A DNA stretch of 64,000 bases from Gemmatimonadota bacterium (GTDB lineage Bacteria > Gemmatimonadota > Gemmatimonadetes > Gemmatimonadales > Gemmatimonadaceae), in assembly GCA_026387915.1 (NCBI GenBank), contig JAPLKS010000014.1, positions 1 through 64,000 on the forward strand. The letters are read 5' to 3'. The notes beneath the pieces are model-generated. The model searched no databases and was not told the DNA's origin. It saw only the letters and a list, made by a program, of their open reading frames with translations. Positions within the stretch are counted from its first letter, which is position 1, and each line of letters opens with the position of its first letter. Positions 18,397-26,354 of the stretch are shown piece after piece. A program made the translations under genes and the position numbers.

Positions 18397-18452
18397 TTGA
18401 AGGGGGGCGTGCAGGGTACTAGGTTTATCAGACTGTCCGTGAAAGCGGCGGA

Positions 18453-18526
18453 CGGGACGTAGCGCAGTCCGGTAGCGCACCTGAATGGGGTTCAGGGGGT
18501 CGCGGGTTCGAATCCCGCCGTCCCGA
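18453..18526 (+). tRNA. tRNA-Pro(GGG)
   Basis: Complete 74-base cloverleaf. Acceptor CGGGACG (18453-18459) pairs with CGTCCCG (18519-18525), discriminator A18526. D arm GCGC/GCGC, anticodon stem CCTGA/TCAGG with loop ATGGGGT (anticodon GGG at 18487-18489), T arm GCGGG-TTCGAAT-CCCGC. No encoded CCA. The gene is the probable integration target of the downstream hipBA island. Confidence 0.95.
18485..18511 (+). repeat. att-like direct repeat, left copy (inside tRNA-Pro)
   Basis: 27 bases from the anticodon loop to the T loop of tRNA-Pro, matching 25 of 27 bases of the copy at 20611-20637. The first 15 bases are identical. Read as the attL site of a small island, since anticodon-loop to T-loop segments are common tyrosine-integrase targets. 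Confidence 0.65.
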
Positions 18527-18553
18527 TTTCTGTAAGTGATTGTGGGACTTAGA

Positions 18554-18584
18554 GAACGGCACTCCTCATGCAGGAGTGCCGTTC
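18554..18584 (+). terminator. Terminator after tRNA-Pro
   Basis: Perfect 13-base arms GAACGGCACTCCT and AGGAGTGCCGTTC around a five-base loop CATGC, followed by GTTGTTCTTCC. It ends the tRNA-Pro transcript and may also stop hipBA transcripts from the other strand. Confidence 0.8.
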
Positions 18585-18660
18585 GTTGTTCTTCCTGCTG
18601 TGCCCGTTTTCGCACCCGTTTCTACGCTCTGCACACGGGGCTCCGATCCCGTCCGAGTGC

Positions 18661-19920
18661 CTACAGTCCAAGGCGCTTGGCGAGATCGGCAGACGTCCGC
18701 TGAACGGAGTCGTCGCATCTCTCAAGCATCTTCTGATCTCCGCCGTCCTCGCGAACGGAGGAGAGTACCTCTGCAAGTGCCTCTCGGACGTTTCTTACGA
18801 CGCCGGACGCGAGCTCGACTGCCCGATCACGGGGCAGGCGAAACTCCCTCGCTGCCGCTGCCAAGCTTGCTTTCGTGAGAGCTTGCGGCAGAGTAGTGCC
18901 GCCGAACGAGAGTGCGAACGTCTTGTCGAGGTGTTCGTAGTTGGCCGTCACGACCACATCATACGCGGGAGAGAGCCGCACCTGATCGGGCGCTGCGTAG
19001 ACGACGCTCAGGTTCTTTGCGTGACCGTCGTAGTTTCCCATCGCGGCGTTCGCGACTGCCCATCGGTAGAGGTTCTCGCGATCCTCTAGCGGATTGGCGC
19101 TCCAGCGTTCCAAGACCGCAACGAGATCTTGATACGTTGGCGCTCCCATCCCCGCGTACTTCGCTCGTGACGCGCGCCCGGTGACTTGACAGCCATCCTC
19201 TGCGTGCAAACGATGGACTTGCCCGTCGTCGCGAACCTCTCGGTCGAAGCGAGCAGACTCATGGCAGTCACCTGCTATCGCGCAGCGCGAACTGCTCGCT
19301 GTCGGGACGCCGGCAGCCTGCATGAGTCGCATTCCTACAAGTTCCGCCTCCAGCACGCCAGGGAAGTTGTTGTCGGCGCGTTTGACCACAACCGTCGTGG
19401 GCGCACCGTTCTTCGGCAGCTTGTACTCAGGGGCGACTCCTCCCACCGGGGGCATTCTCCACAGTGCGAGTTTCGGTTGCGCGCCTGAGAGTGACGCACG
19501 ATCGACTGCTTGTCGAAGTTGACCGGCCGCGCCGGTGAACGCGGTGTGCAACGTCTCTGCGACACACGGTTCGTATGAGGCCTTCTCAGGACGCTCCATC
19601 CCTTCAGGCCACAGGTGTAGCGCGCCGGCGCAGTCCCCGGCGACGACTCCGAGAAGCCCAACCGTGTCGCTCACGTCGTGTTTGGTGGCTTGCCCGAGCG
19701 TTCGTCTGAGGTTCCCCTCAGGCAGCAGGTTCTCGAATACCGCTTCAGCATCCGGGCCGACGTACGGGCGCTTGCGCACTGGACATCTCACGCCCACCGC
19801 ATACCGGCGATCTCCATCGGCGACGACGTCGGCATCATACATAAACCGTACGTCACCGTTCAGGGCGGTATCGAGCACACCCACGCGACGGTCGTCGCGC
19901 CAGACCACTAGCTTCGTCAT
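18661..19920 (-). CDS. hipA: HipA-family serine/threonine kinase toxin
   Basis: Type II toxin of a HipBA system, 419 aa; HipA kinases phosphorylate translation factors such as glutamyl-tRNA synthetase and cause growth arrest. The N-subdomain-1 region (1-100) includes FENLLPEG. SGAQPKL (145-151) is the ATP-loop region that in E. coli HipA carries the autophosphorylated serine. ARFDRE (223-228), HAEDGCQVTG (239-248), catalytic NYDGHAKN (296-303, D298) and Mg-binding AYD (D321) follow. All key residues are present, so the kinase looks active. The start codon overlaps the hipB stop by one base. Confidence 0.9.
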   Translation of the reverse strand: MTKLVVWRDDRRVGVLDTALNGDVRFMYDADVVADGDRRYAVGVRCPVRKRPYVGPDAEAVFENLLPEGNLRRTLGQATKHDVSDTVGLLGVVAGDCAGALHLWPEGMERPEKASYEPCVAETLHTAFTGAAGQLRQAVDRASLSGAQPKLALWRMPPVGGVAPEYKLPKNGAPTTVVVKRADNNFPGVLEAELVGMRLMQAAGVPTASSSRCAIAGDCHESARFDREVRDDGQVHRLHAEDGCQVTGRASRAKYAGMGAPTYQDLVAVLERWSANPLEDRENLYRWAVANAAMGNYDGHAKNLSVVYAAPDQVRLSPAYDVVVTANYEHLDKTFALSFGGTTLPQALTKASLAAAAREFRLPRDRAVELASGVVRNVREALAEVLSSVREDGGDQKMLERCDDSVQRTSADLAKRLGL

Positions 19921-20240
19921 TAGTTGGTGCTCCCGAGGTACTCCTGTAGCGAACGCTTGGGATCACGCGGGACGAGCACGACGTCGAATCCAAGATCCGC
20001 CAGCACGCCGAGGGTCAGATTCAGTTGGGATCCGCCGGTGCCTCTCTCGAGGTCCCCCAACATGGTGAGGCTGACTCCGAGGCGTCGTGCCGCAGCATCT
20101 TGGCGTCCGAGGTGTTGTGCGCGGGCTAGTCGCACAACGTCTCCGACGTCTATTGGGCTGACGACGCAGAGGCCGCGGCGCGCTGTGTCTGGCGACGGGA
20201 GGCGCATTCGGTCGAGCACTGGTGCTTTCCGTCGTCCCAT
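19920..20240 (-). CDS. hipB: HipB-like XRE-family antitoxin
   Basis: 106-aa DNA-binding antitoxin. A helix-turn-helix covers about residues 30-90: GDVVRLARAQHLGRQDAAARRLGVSLTMLGDLERG. It should bind and neutralise HipA and repress its own promoter. A strong ribosome-binding site, GAGGA, lies seven bases before the ATG at 20240. The first 30 residues are basic and unlike short E. coli HipB. It is the first gene of the two-gene operon, transcribed from the AT-rich region at 20241-20410. Confidence 0.85.
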   Translation of the reverse strand: MGRRKAPVLDRMRLPSPDTARRGLCVVSPIDVGDVVRLARAQHLGRQDAAARRLGVSLTMLGDLERGTGGSQLNLTLGVLADLGFDVVLVPRDPKRSLQEYLGSTN

Positions 20241-20410
20241 TGAGAAATCCTCTTTATATGTGCTAAAAGTAATATATATCGCTTAGTCTAAGTATATATC
20301 TTATAGGGGATATACGGAACTGTCAACAGTAATAGTTGCTAAAGAACAAATATAATAGACTAAGGCATTATAGCTGTTATAGCATATATAAATCATCAAA
20401 CCAGAAGAGA
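20241..20410. promoter_or_regulatory. AT-rich hipBA promoter/operator region
   Basis: About 170 bases rich in A and T in an otherwise GC-rich window. It contains CTTAGTCTAAG (20282-20292), a near-perfect inverted repeat flanked by ATATAT on both sides, and a further GACTAAG at about 20359. Such repeats fit a HipB operator. Promoter boxes are likely but I cannot single one out. Confidence 0.55.
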
Positions 20411-20717
20411 CCTCCGCGAGGTTGCGGCAAGACAGCGAAAGCGGCGGAGCCTAGCAAGGGGAAGGTGTTCCACGCGCGGGAACGTCTTGTCGGTTGGGAC
20501 CGTGCCGTCCATCGGATCTCGCAAGTGTTGCTTGTCGAATCGCAGTAGGCCAGGCGTTGCAGCGCAACGACTTAGCGAATCTCGAAAGTTCGTGCTTTCG
20601 ATTCGCTCCCATGGGGTTCAGGGGGCCGCGGGGTCGAGTTGGGGGGCAGTCATGCATGGGGCAAAATGTTCTGCCCCGACAACGACAAGGACTACCCCAA
20701 CGCAACCACCGACCCTG
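20411..20717. other. Non-coding stretch with hairpin, right edge of the island
   Basis: No convincing gene. It holds a hairpin at 20573-20608 (AGCGAATC..GAAAG with CTTTCGATTCGCT, two-base bulge) and the right att-like copy at 20611-20637. Open reading frames here have no recognisable domain. It could be the decayed end of a mobile element. Confidence 0.5.
20611..20637 (+). repeat. att-like direct repeat, right copy
   Basis: Matches tRNA-Pro bases 18485-18511 at 25 of 27 positions (differences at the 16th and 23rd). The similarity stops abruptly after TCGA, as expected at an attachment-site junction rather than in a second tRNA gene. Confidence 0.65.
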
Positions 20718-21233
20718 ATGCAGCGGAACAGTCCACTGGAGTTCACCTTCACCCTCAAATATCAGATCAGCGGCGATGACGCCGACGCAGACGCGTTGGT
20801 GGAGCGGCTTGCTGCGGCGGGCTGCGAAGATGCGGTGGTCGGCATTGGGCAACCTGGGCGGCTCGCGTTGGAGTTCACGCGAGAGGCGCGTTCCGCCGAG
20901 TCAGCAATTCGAAGCGCGCTAAAAGATGTTCGTCGCGCGATTCCCGCCGCACGCCTCATTGAGGCGGCGCCAGATCTTGTGGGATTGACGGATGTGGCCG
21001 AACTCGTTGGGGTCAGCCGCCAGAATATGCGGAAGCTCATGCTGACACACGCGGGCGCCTTCCCGCTGCCGGTGCATGAAGGAAGCGCTGCCATCTGGCA
21101 CTTGGTTGACCTACTCTCTTGGCTCCAGTCGAAGGCCGACTACCCAACCGACCGAGCGGTTCTGGATGTGGCAGGCGCTACGATGCGAGTGAACATTGCC
21201 AGGGATGTTCAGCGGCTCGGTGGCACGACCTGA
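20718..21233 (+). CDS. Helix-turn-helix DNA-binding protein
   Basis: 171 aa from the ATG at 20718; an in-frame GTG or ATG further upstream would cross the att-like repeat and is not favoured. The N-terminal half (1-85) is an alpha/beta domain with FTFTLKYQ and LVERLAAAGCEDAVVG. A MerR/excisionase-like helix-turn-helix follows, VGLTDVAELVGVSRQNMRKLML (about 95-116), then a short tail with IWHLVDLLSWL. This is a widespread family of small DNA-binding proteins with no assigned target. It lies just outside the right end of the hipBA island. Confidence 0.7.
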   Translation: MQRNSPLEFTFTLKYQISGDDADADALVERLAAAGCEDAVVGIGQPGRLALEFTREARSAESAIRSALKDVRRAIPAARLIEAAPDLVGLTDVAELVGVSRQNMRKLMLTHAGAFPLPVHEGSAAIWHLVDLLSWLQSKADYPTDRAVLDVAGATMRVNIARDVQRLGGTT

Positions 21234-21357
21234 AGCGTTGCGCCATACTACCTCGTGCGCAGTGGGCGGTCCTGAAGTGTGCTGACCGTCCCCGCTCACG
21301 AGGCAGAAGTCCCCGCTTGACGTTCGCCCACCAGCCGGATGGCTCCGGAGTGTCATC

Positions 21358-22914
21358 ATGAGCGAAGCACCGCGCGATGGACTCAGTCGGCGCGCGTTCG
21401 GACAACTGCTCGGCGCGGCGGCGTTGGCCGGCGCATTGCCGGGAATCGCGGCCGGCGCGCCGAGCCCCATTCCTTTACCCACCGATAAATCCATGCACCC
21501 GAATACTGTTGCGGGCGACGAGCTGTGCGACCTCACCGCCGTCGAGCTCGCATCTCGCATTCGCCACAAACAGCTATCCGCACGCGACGTGATGGCCGCG
21601 CACCTCGCGCGCATCGAACGGGTGAATCCGAAGATCAACGCCATCGTGACGCTCGTCGCCGACCGGGCGATGGCCGACGCGGCGAAGGCCGACGAACTCC
21701 AGGCGCGCGGCGGTACCCTCGGCGCGCTGCACGGTCTGCCGGTGGCGCACAAAGATCTCGTGAATACCGCCGGCATTCGCACGACGTTCGGATCGCCGAT
21801 GTTTCGCGACAACGTGCCCACGGTCGACGCGCTCTTCGTCACGCGCACGCGTGCCGCCGGCGCCATCATGGTGGGCAAGACGAACACGCCGGAGTTTGGC
21901 GCGGGGTCGAACACGTTCAATCCCGTATTCGGCGCGACATACAACCCGTACAACCTTTCTAAAACGGTCGGCGGCAGTAGCGGTGGCGCGGCTGCCGCAC
22001 TGCGTTGCGGGATGGTGCCGATTGCCGGCGGAAGCGATACCGGCGGGTCGCTGCGCAATCCGGCCGCGTTTACCAATGTGGTGGGGTTTCGCCCAACACC
22101 GGGCCGCGTGCCGGATGACGATGGATCGTGGTCTCCGCTCTCCACCAATGGACCGATGGCGCGGACCGTGGCCGATGTGGCGCTCTTCTTGAGTGCGCTG
22201 GTGGGGCCGCACGGCCCCGATCCGCTCTGTATAGATGAGGATGGCGCTCAGTTCCGTGCGCCGCTGGCTCGCAGCTTCAAGGGCACTCGCGTCGCCTGGT
22301 TCAAGAATCTGGGTGGTGTGCCGTTCGACTCCGAAATCACGCGTGTGGTGAATGCGAACCGTCTGGTGTTTACCGACCTCGGGTGCGTCGTGGAAGAAGC
22401 CGAGCCGGACTTCAGTGGGGTGGATGAGGCATTCCCCATTCTTCGGCACCTGTCGTATCACTCGAGTTACGCGAAGATGGCGCGGGAGAATCCCACGCTG
22501 TTCAAAGCGACGGTGAAGTATGAGATTGCCGAAGCAGAGCGGAACACGGGCGCCGATGTGGCACGCGCCATGGCGCGACAGGCCAAGATGTCGCTCGATG
22601 TGGCGCGCTTCTTTGAGCGGTACGACTATTTCGTGCTGCCGGTCACTCAGGTGGAGCCCTTTGACCTGACCACGGAGTACCCGATGACGGTGGCCGGCGA
22701 GTCGATGCCGACCTACATCGACTGGATGCGTTCGTGCTGGTACGTGTCGTTCATGGCCTGTCCGTGCATTTCCGTGCCGGCGGGGTTCAGTGCGAGTGGA
22801 CTGCCGGTGGGACTGCAGATTGTGGCCAAGCGGCGTGCGGAGTGGGCGGTGCTGCAAATGGCGCATGCGTTTGAGCAGGCGACGCTGCATGGGGCGAAGC
22901 GTCCGGTGCTGTGA
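21358..22914 (+). CDS. Amidase, amidase-signature family, Tat-exported
   Basis: 518-aa serine amidase. The N-terminus has a twin-arginine-type signal (LSRRAFGQLLGAAALAGAL), so the folded enzyme is probably exported. The Ser-cisSer-Lys triad is visible: Lys in AHKDLVNT, the glycine/serine-rich signature GGSSGGAAAAL, and nucleophile Ser in GSDTGGSLRNPA. The family hydrolyses amides to acids and ammonia; the substrate is unknown. GGAG lies seven bases before the ATG. Convergent with the dehydrogenase operon next door. Confidence 0.88.
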   Translation: MSEAPRDGLSRRAFGQLLGAAALAGALPGIAAGAPSPIPLPTDKSMHPNTVAGDELCDLTAVELASRIRHKQLSARDVMAAHLARIERVNPKINAIVTLVADRAMADAAKADELQARGGTLGALHGLPVAHKDLVNTAGIRTTFGSPMFRDNVPTVDALFVTRTRAAGAIMVGKTNTPEFGAGSNTFNPVFGATYNPYNLSKTVGGSSGGAAAALRCGMVPIAGGSDTGGSLRNPAAFTNVVGFRPTPGRVPDDDGSWSPLSTNGPMARTVADVALFLSALVGPHGPDPLCIDEDGAQFRAPLARSFKGTRVAWFKNLGGVPFDSEITRVVNANRLVFTDLGCVVEEAEPDFSGVDEAFPILRHLSYHSSYAKMARENPTLFKATVKYEIAEAERNTGADVARAMARQAKMSLDVARFFERYDYFVLPVTQVEPFDLTTEYPMTVAGESMPTYIDWMRSCWYVSFMACPCISVPAGFSASGLPVGLQIVAKRRAEWAVLQMAHAFEQATLHGAKRPVL

Positions 22915-22969
22915 CGTTTATTCCCTCAGCACCGGCATCGGATACACCGCCGCATCCGCAACTGGGTCG

Positions 22970-24043
22970 TTAGGACAACGCGTCGGCGACAGCCGCCGCA
23001 ACATCGGTCGTGGTCGCGGTTCCGCCGAGGTCGGGCGTGCGCGGACCGCCTTCATGAACCACGCGCTCGATGGCGCGAACAATGCGGTCGTGCGCGCTCG
23101 TCATGCCGAGATGGTCGAGCATCATCGCGCCGGCCCAGATGGCTCCGATGGGATTGGCGATGCCACGCCCCGCGATGTCTGGCGCCGAGCCATGAATCGG
23201 TTCGAACATGGAGGGATGCTGACGCTCGGGGTTGATGTTGGCCCCAGGCGCAACACCAAGACTGCCTGAGATCGCCGCGCCGAGATCGGTGAGAATGTCG
23301 CCGAACAAGTTGGACGCTACGATCACGTCGAGCGTGTGCGGATGCGTGACCATGCGGGCGGCCAGCGCATCGACGTGATACTTGCGCCATTCCACCGTGG
23401 GATAATCGGCCGCGACCGCTTCCACGCTCTCATCCCAGAGCACCATACTGTGCTGCAGCGCGTTCGATTTTGTAGCGCTGGCTAGCAACCGTCGCGGACG
23501 ACGCGCGGCAAGTTCGAACGCGTAGCGCGCAATGCGATCCACGCCGCGTCGCGTGAACACGCCGGTCTGCTCGGCGACTTCATTCGACGTTCCCGCGTGC
23601 AACCGTCCGCCAAAGCCGGCGTACTCGCCCTCGGAATTTTCGCGGACACATACCATATCAATGTCAGCCGGCAAACGACCAGCCAATGGACCTGGCACGC
23701 CAGCCAAGAGGCGCATCGGACGAAGATTGACGTACTGGTCGAACCGCTGACGAATGGGGAGGATGAGTTCCCACACCGAGACGTGATCGGGAACGCCAAC
23801 GGCTCCGATGGCGCCGAGGTAGATCGCGTCGAAATCCTTCAGCCGATCCAGCGCGTCCGCGCTCATCATGGTGCCGGTGCGCTGATAGAACTCGCAGCCC
23901 CAAGGGAACAGCTCGAACTCCAAGGTGCGCGACTCCGCGCGCACGGCCTGACGCAGCACGTCGATGCCGGCCGGAATCACTTCTTGGCCAATGCCATCAC
24001 CAGCAATGACCGCTATACGGTAGCGCTTCGATTGAGTAGTCAT
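22970..24043 (-). CDS. Tartrate/D-malate dehydrogenase-like (isopropylmalate dehydrogenase family)
   Basis: NAD-dependent beta-decarboxylating dehydrogenase, 357 aa. Family features are AGDGIGQEV at the start, the substrate loop with R in VNLRPMR, VRENSEGEYAGFGG (the form seen in tartrate/D-malate enzymes), the lysine in ATKSNAL, the metal aspartates in SNLFGDILTDLGAA and EPIHGSAPDIAG near the end. Likely oxidises a 2-hydroxy-dicarboxylate. Last gene of a three-gene operon, nine bases after the SDR gene. Confidence 0.82.
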   Translation of the reverse strand: MTTQSKRYRIAVIAGDGIGQEVIPAGIDVLRQAVRAESRTLEFELFPWGCEFYQRTGTMMSADALDRLKDFDAIYLGAIGAVGVPDHVSVWELILPIRQRFDQYVNLRPMRLLAGVPGPLAGRLPADIDMVCVRENSEGEYAGFGGRLHAGTSNEVAEQTGVFTRRGVDRIARYAFELAARRPRRLLASATKSNALQHSMVLWDESVEAVAADYPTVEWRKYHVDALAARMVTHPHTLDVIVASNLFGDILTDLGAAISGSLGVAPGANINPERQHPSMFEPIHGSAPDIAGRGIANPIGAIWAGAMMLDHLGMTSAHDRIVRAIERVVHEGGPRTPDLGGTATTTDVAAAVADALS

Positions 24044-24052
24044 AGGGAGTGC

Positions 24053-24838
24053 TTACATGCCTGGCGGTGTAAATCTTCCGTCCTGTGCCAACCATCCGCC
24101 ATCGGCGTAGAGGATAGTACCGTTCACGTAGCTCGCCGCATCGGACGCGAGGAACAGGGTTGGGCCCACCATTTCTTCCGGCTGCGCCCAGCGGTTCAAC
24201 GTGGTCTTGGCAGCATAGGCGTCGTACCACTCCGGCTGGTTCTTGATCTGTGCCGTAAGCGGCGTCTCCGTGACGCCCGGGCCAACGCAGTTGACGCGCA
24301 CGCCAAACGGACCGAACTCACAGGCCGCGCCACGCGCGAGCTGCAGGATGCCGGCCTTGGTGGCCGCGTAGACAGACTGTCCGGGTTCGACGACCAACGA
24401 ACGAATCGACGAGAAGAGCACGATGCTGCCGCTGCGTTGGGCCACCATAATGCGACCCGCCGCGCGAAGCACATTGAAGTTGCCGGTGATGTTCACGTTC
24501 AGCACGCGGTTGAGTTCCTCGTTGGTGTAGTCGAGGATCTTCTTGCGCACGTTGATCGCGGGCGTGCAGATCAGGATGTCGAGCTTGCCGTGCGCGGCCA
24601 CGATTCCGTCCAGCGCCGCGTCCACCGAGGCTTGATCGGTGATGTCGATGACGCCGCTGTGTACGCCGTTGCCGATTTCCGCGGCGGTCGCCGCCGCTGC
24701 CTCTGCCTTGACGTCGAGGCAATAGACGATGGCGCCCATATCGGCGGCGCCTTTGACGACGGCAGCGCCAATGCCGGACGCACCACCAATGACGGCGGCG
24801 ACTTTTCCGGAGATGCTAAAAATTCCGTTGCTGGACAT
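24053..24838 (-). CDS. Short-chain dehydrogenase/reductase
   Basis: Classical SDR, 261 aa. Cofactor motif GGASGIGAA (about 18-26) with an acidic residue at the end of strand 2 (CLDV), suggesting NAD rather than NADP. The catalytic residues are Ser in LFSSIRS and Tyr-Lys in YAATK. A C-terminal VNGTILYADGGW loop is typical. Sits between the symporter gene (10-base gap) and the dehydrogenase gene (9-base gap), so it probably acts in the same catabolic route. Substrate not identifiable. Confidence 0.9.
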   Translation of the reverse strand: MSSNGIFSISGKVAAVIGGASGIGAAVVKGAADMGAIVYCLDVKAEAAAATAAEIGNGVHSGVIDITDQASVDAALDGIVAAHGKLDILICTPAINVRKKILDYTNEELNRVLNVNITGNFNVLRAAGRIMVAQRSGSIVLFSSIRSLVVEPGQSVYAATKAGILQLARGAACEFGPFGVRVNCVGPGVTETPLTAQIKNQPEWYDAYAAKTTLNRWAQPEEMVGPTLFLASDAASYVNGTILYADGGWLAQDGRFTPPGM

Positions 24839-24848
24839 GGTACGTGCG

Positions 24849-26282
24849 TTACCGTGATGAAGATGGCGATCCGGCTTTGCCCGACGCGCTCGGGCTGCCT
24901 AGGATGCGCCTGATGGCATACGTAATGAGGAACGCCGAGATTGCCGCCGCCAAACCGCCCATCGCGGGTGTTACGCCTGCGAGCGGCTTGCCGCCGTGCA
25001 ACAGTTGGAAGGCACCGACGACGAGCGTGCCGCTCACGATTGATGCCAATGCTTCGGTCGACGTCGGGCGATCGCTGAGCAGGCCCGTCACAATCGGCAC
25101 GAAGAGTGTTACGCCCATAATCGTGTAGAAAATACTGAGCGCACTCACCACGCCGGCTGCCACCAGCGCAATCCCAATGCCCATGGCGCCGGCGAGCATT
25201 GCGGTGATGCGCGTGACCCGCAACATCTGCTGATCGCTCGCGCCGGGGTTGAGAAAACGCTTGTAGAAGTCCTGCGCGAGCGATGTGGTGAGCGTGAACA
25301 GCACCGCATCGGCGGCGCTCAGCTCCGCCGAGAACACGGCGGCCAGCCCCAACGCGCCGACCGCAACCGGGACGCCTGACACCAGCAAGATGGGCAGGGC
25401 GAGTTCTGGTTGCGGCAGATCGGGAAAGCGCACGCGGGCAATCATGCCGAGCAACACCGGCACAAAAGAATACGCGCACAGCGCGAGTGCGTTGAGCCCC
25501 ACGCCGATTCGAACGGATCGGTCATCGCGCGCGCCGTAGATTTTTTGCAAGAGGCCTGGTGCGACAATGAACGCAGGGCCCAGCATCGCGAGATACACCA
25601 ACCCTGATGAGCCGCTATGCCACGGATTCCAGTAGTCGGCGGTGGGCTGCAGCGCACGCACGGCACCCCAACCTCCCGCCGCGGCCAGCGCGACAGGAAT
25701 GGCAATGGCAAAACCAACCACCTTCACGGTTAGCTGCACCACGTTCACGTACGCCGAGGCGAGCAATCCACCAGCGGCGAAGTAGATGGTGATCAGCACA
25801 CCGGCCAGAATGCAGCCCCACGTCTTGGGCACGCCGGCGATGACGTACAAGATCCACGAGATGGCAATGAGCTGTCCAGCCAGAATGAACACCGATCCAA
25901 TCCAGAGCAGCGCCGCAATCACACTGCGCACGGTTACGCCGTAGCGGAACTCGAGGTATTCGCCCACGGTGTGCAGCCCGCGCGCCGCTGCGACGCGGCG
26001 AATGGCTGGGCCGATCCAGAAGGCGAGCACGAGTGAGCCGAGGCCCGCCGAGAGCACCCACCAGATTGCTGCCAGCCCGTTCTGGTAACCCAACCCCGTG
26101 GCGCCAACGGTGGATCCCGCACCGATGTTGGCGGCCAGCATGGTGCTAAAAATCAGTCCTGGGCCGAGTGAACGGCCGGCCACGAAAAAATCTCCGGAGC
26201 TCCGTACCCGTCGTGAGATCCACGCTCCAAGGCCCAGCTGCGCAGCGGAATAGACGAGAATGAGGACGAGATAAGAGTGCAT
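24849..26282 (-). CDS. Sodium:solute symporter family transporter
   Basis: Inner-membrane SSS-family carrier, 477 aa from the ATG at 26282, with about 13 hydrophobic segments. Family features include the ISRRVRSSGDFFVAGRSLGP segment near the start, MLAANIGAGSTVGATGLGYQNG in helix 2-3 and AVFSAELSAADAVLFTLTTS near the sodium site. It couples sodium entry to uptake of an organic solute. First gene of the operon with the SDR and dehydrogenase, which suggests it imports their substrate. Divergent from the M20 gene across a 72-base gap. Confidence 0.88.
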   Translation of the reverse strand: MHSYLVLILVYSAAQLGLGAWISRRVRSSGDFFVAGRSLGPGLIFSTMLAANIGAGSTVGATGLGYQNGLAAIWWVLSAGLGSLVLAFWIGPAIRRVAAARGLHTVGEYLEFRYGVTVRSVIAALLWIGSVFILAGQLIAISWILYVIAGVPKTWGCILAGVLITIYFAAGGLLASAYVNVVQLTVKVVGFAIAIPVALAAAGGWGAVRALQPTADYWNPWHSGSSGLVYLAMLGPAFIVAPGLLQKIYGARDDRSVRIGVGLNALALCAYSFVPVLLGMIARVRFPDLPQPELALPILLVSGVPVAVGALGLAAVFSAELSAADAVLFTLTTSLAQDFYKRFLNPGASDQQMLRVTRITAMLAGAMGIGIALVAAGVVSALSIFYTIMGVTLFVPIVTGLLSDRPTSTEALASIVSGTLVVGAFQLLHGGKPLAGVTPAMGGLAAAISAFLITYAIRRILGSPSASGKAGSPSSSR

Positions 26283-26354
26283 GATGGGCGTCGGAGAGAG
26301 GGTCGCCCATCGTGCAGGAGCGAGCCAACAACGAGTTATCTTGATGCAACGTAT

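Noticed and set aside
20336-20548. Small gene of 70 codons beside the hipBA promoter
   Set aside because: No ribosome-binding site or recognisable domain; the first half is AT-rich promoter DNA.
20611-20640. Second tRNA-Pro gene or pseudogene
   Set aside because: Only the anticodon-loop to T-loop segment matches; no acceptor or D arm sequence is present on either side, so an attachment-site repeat fits better.
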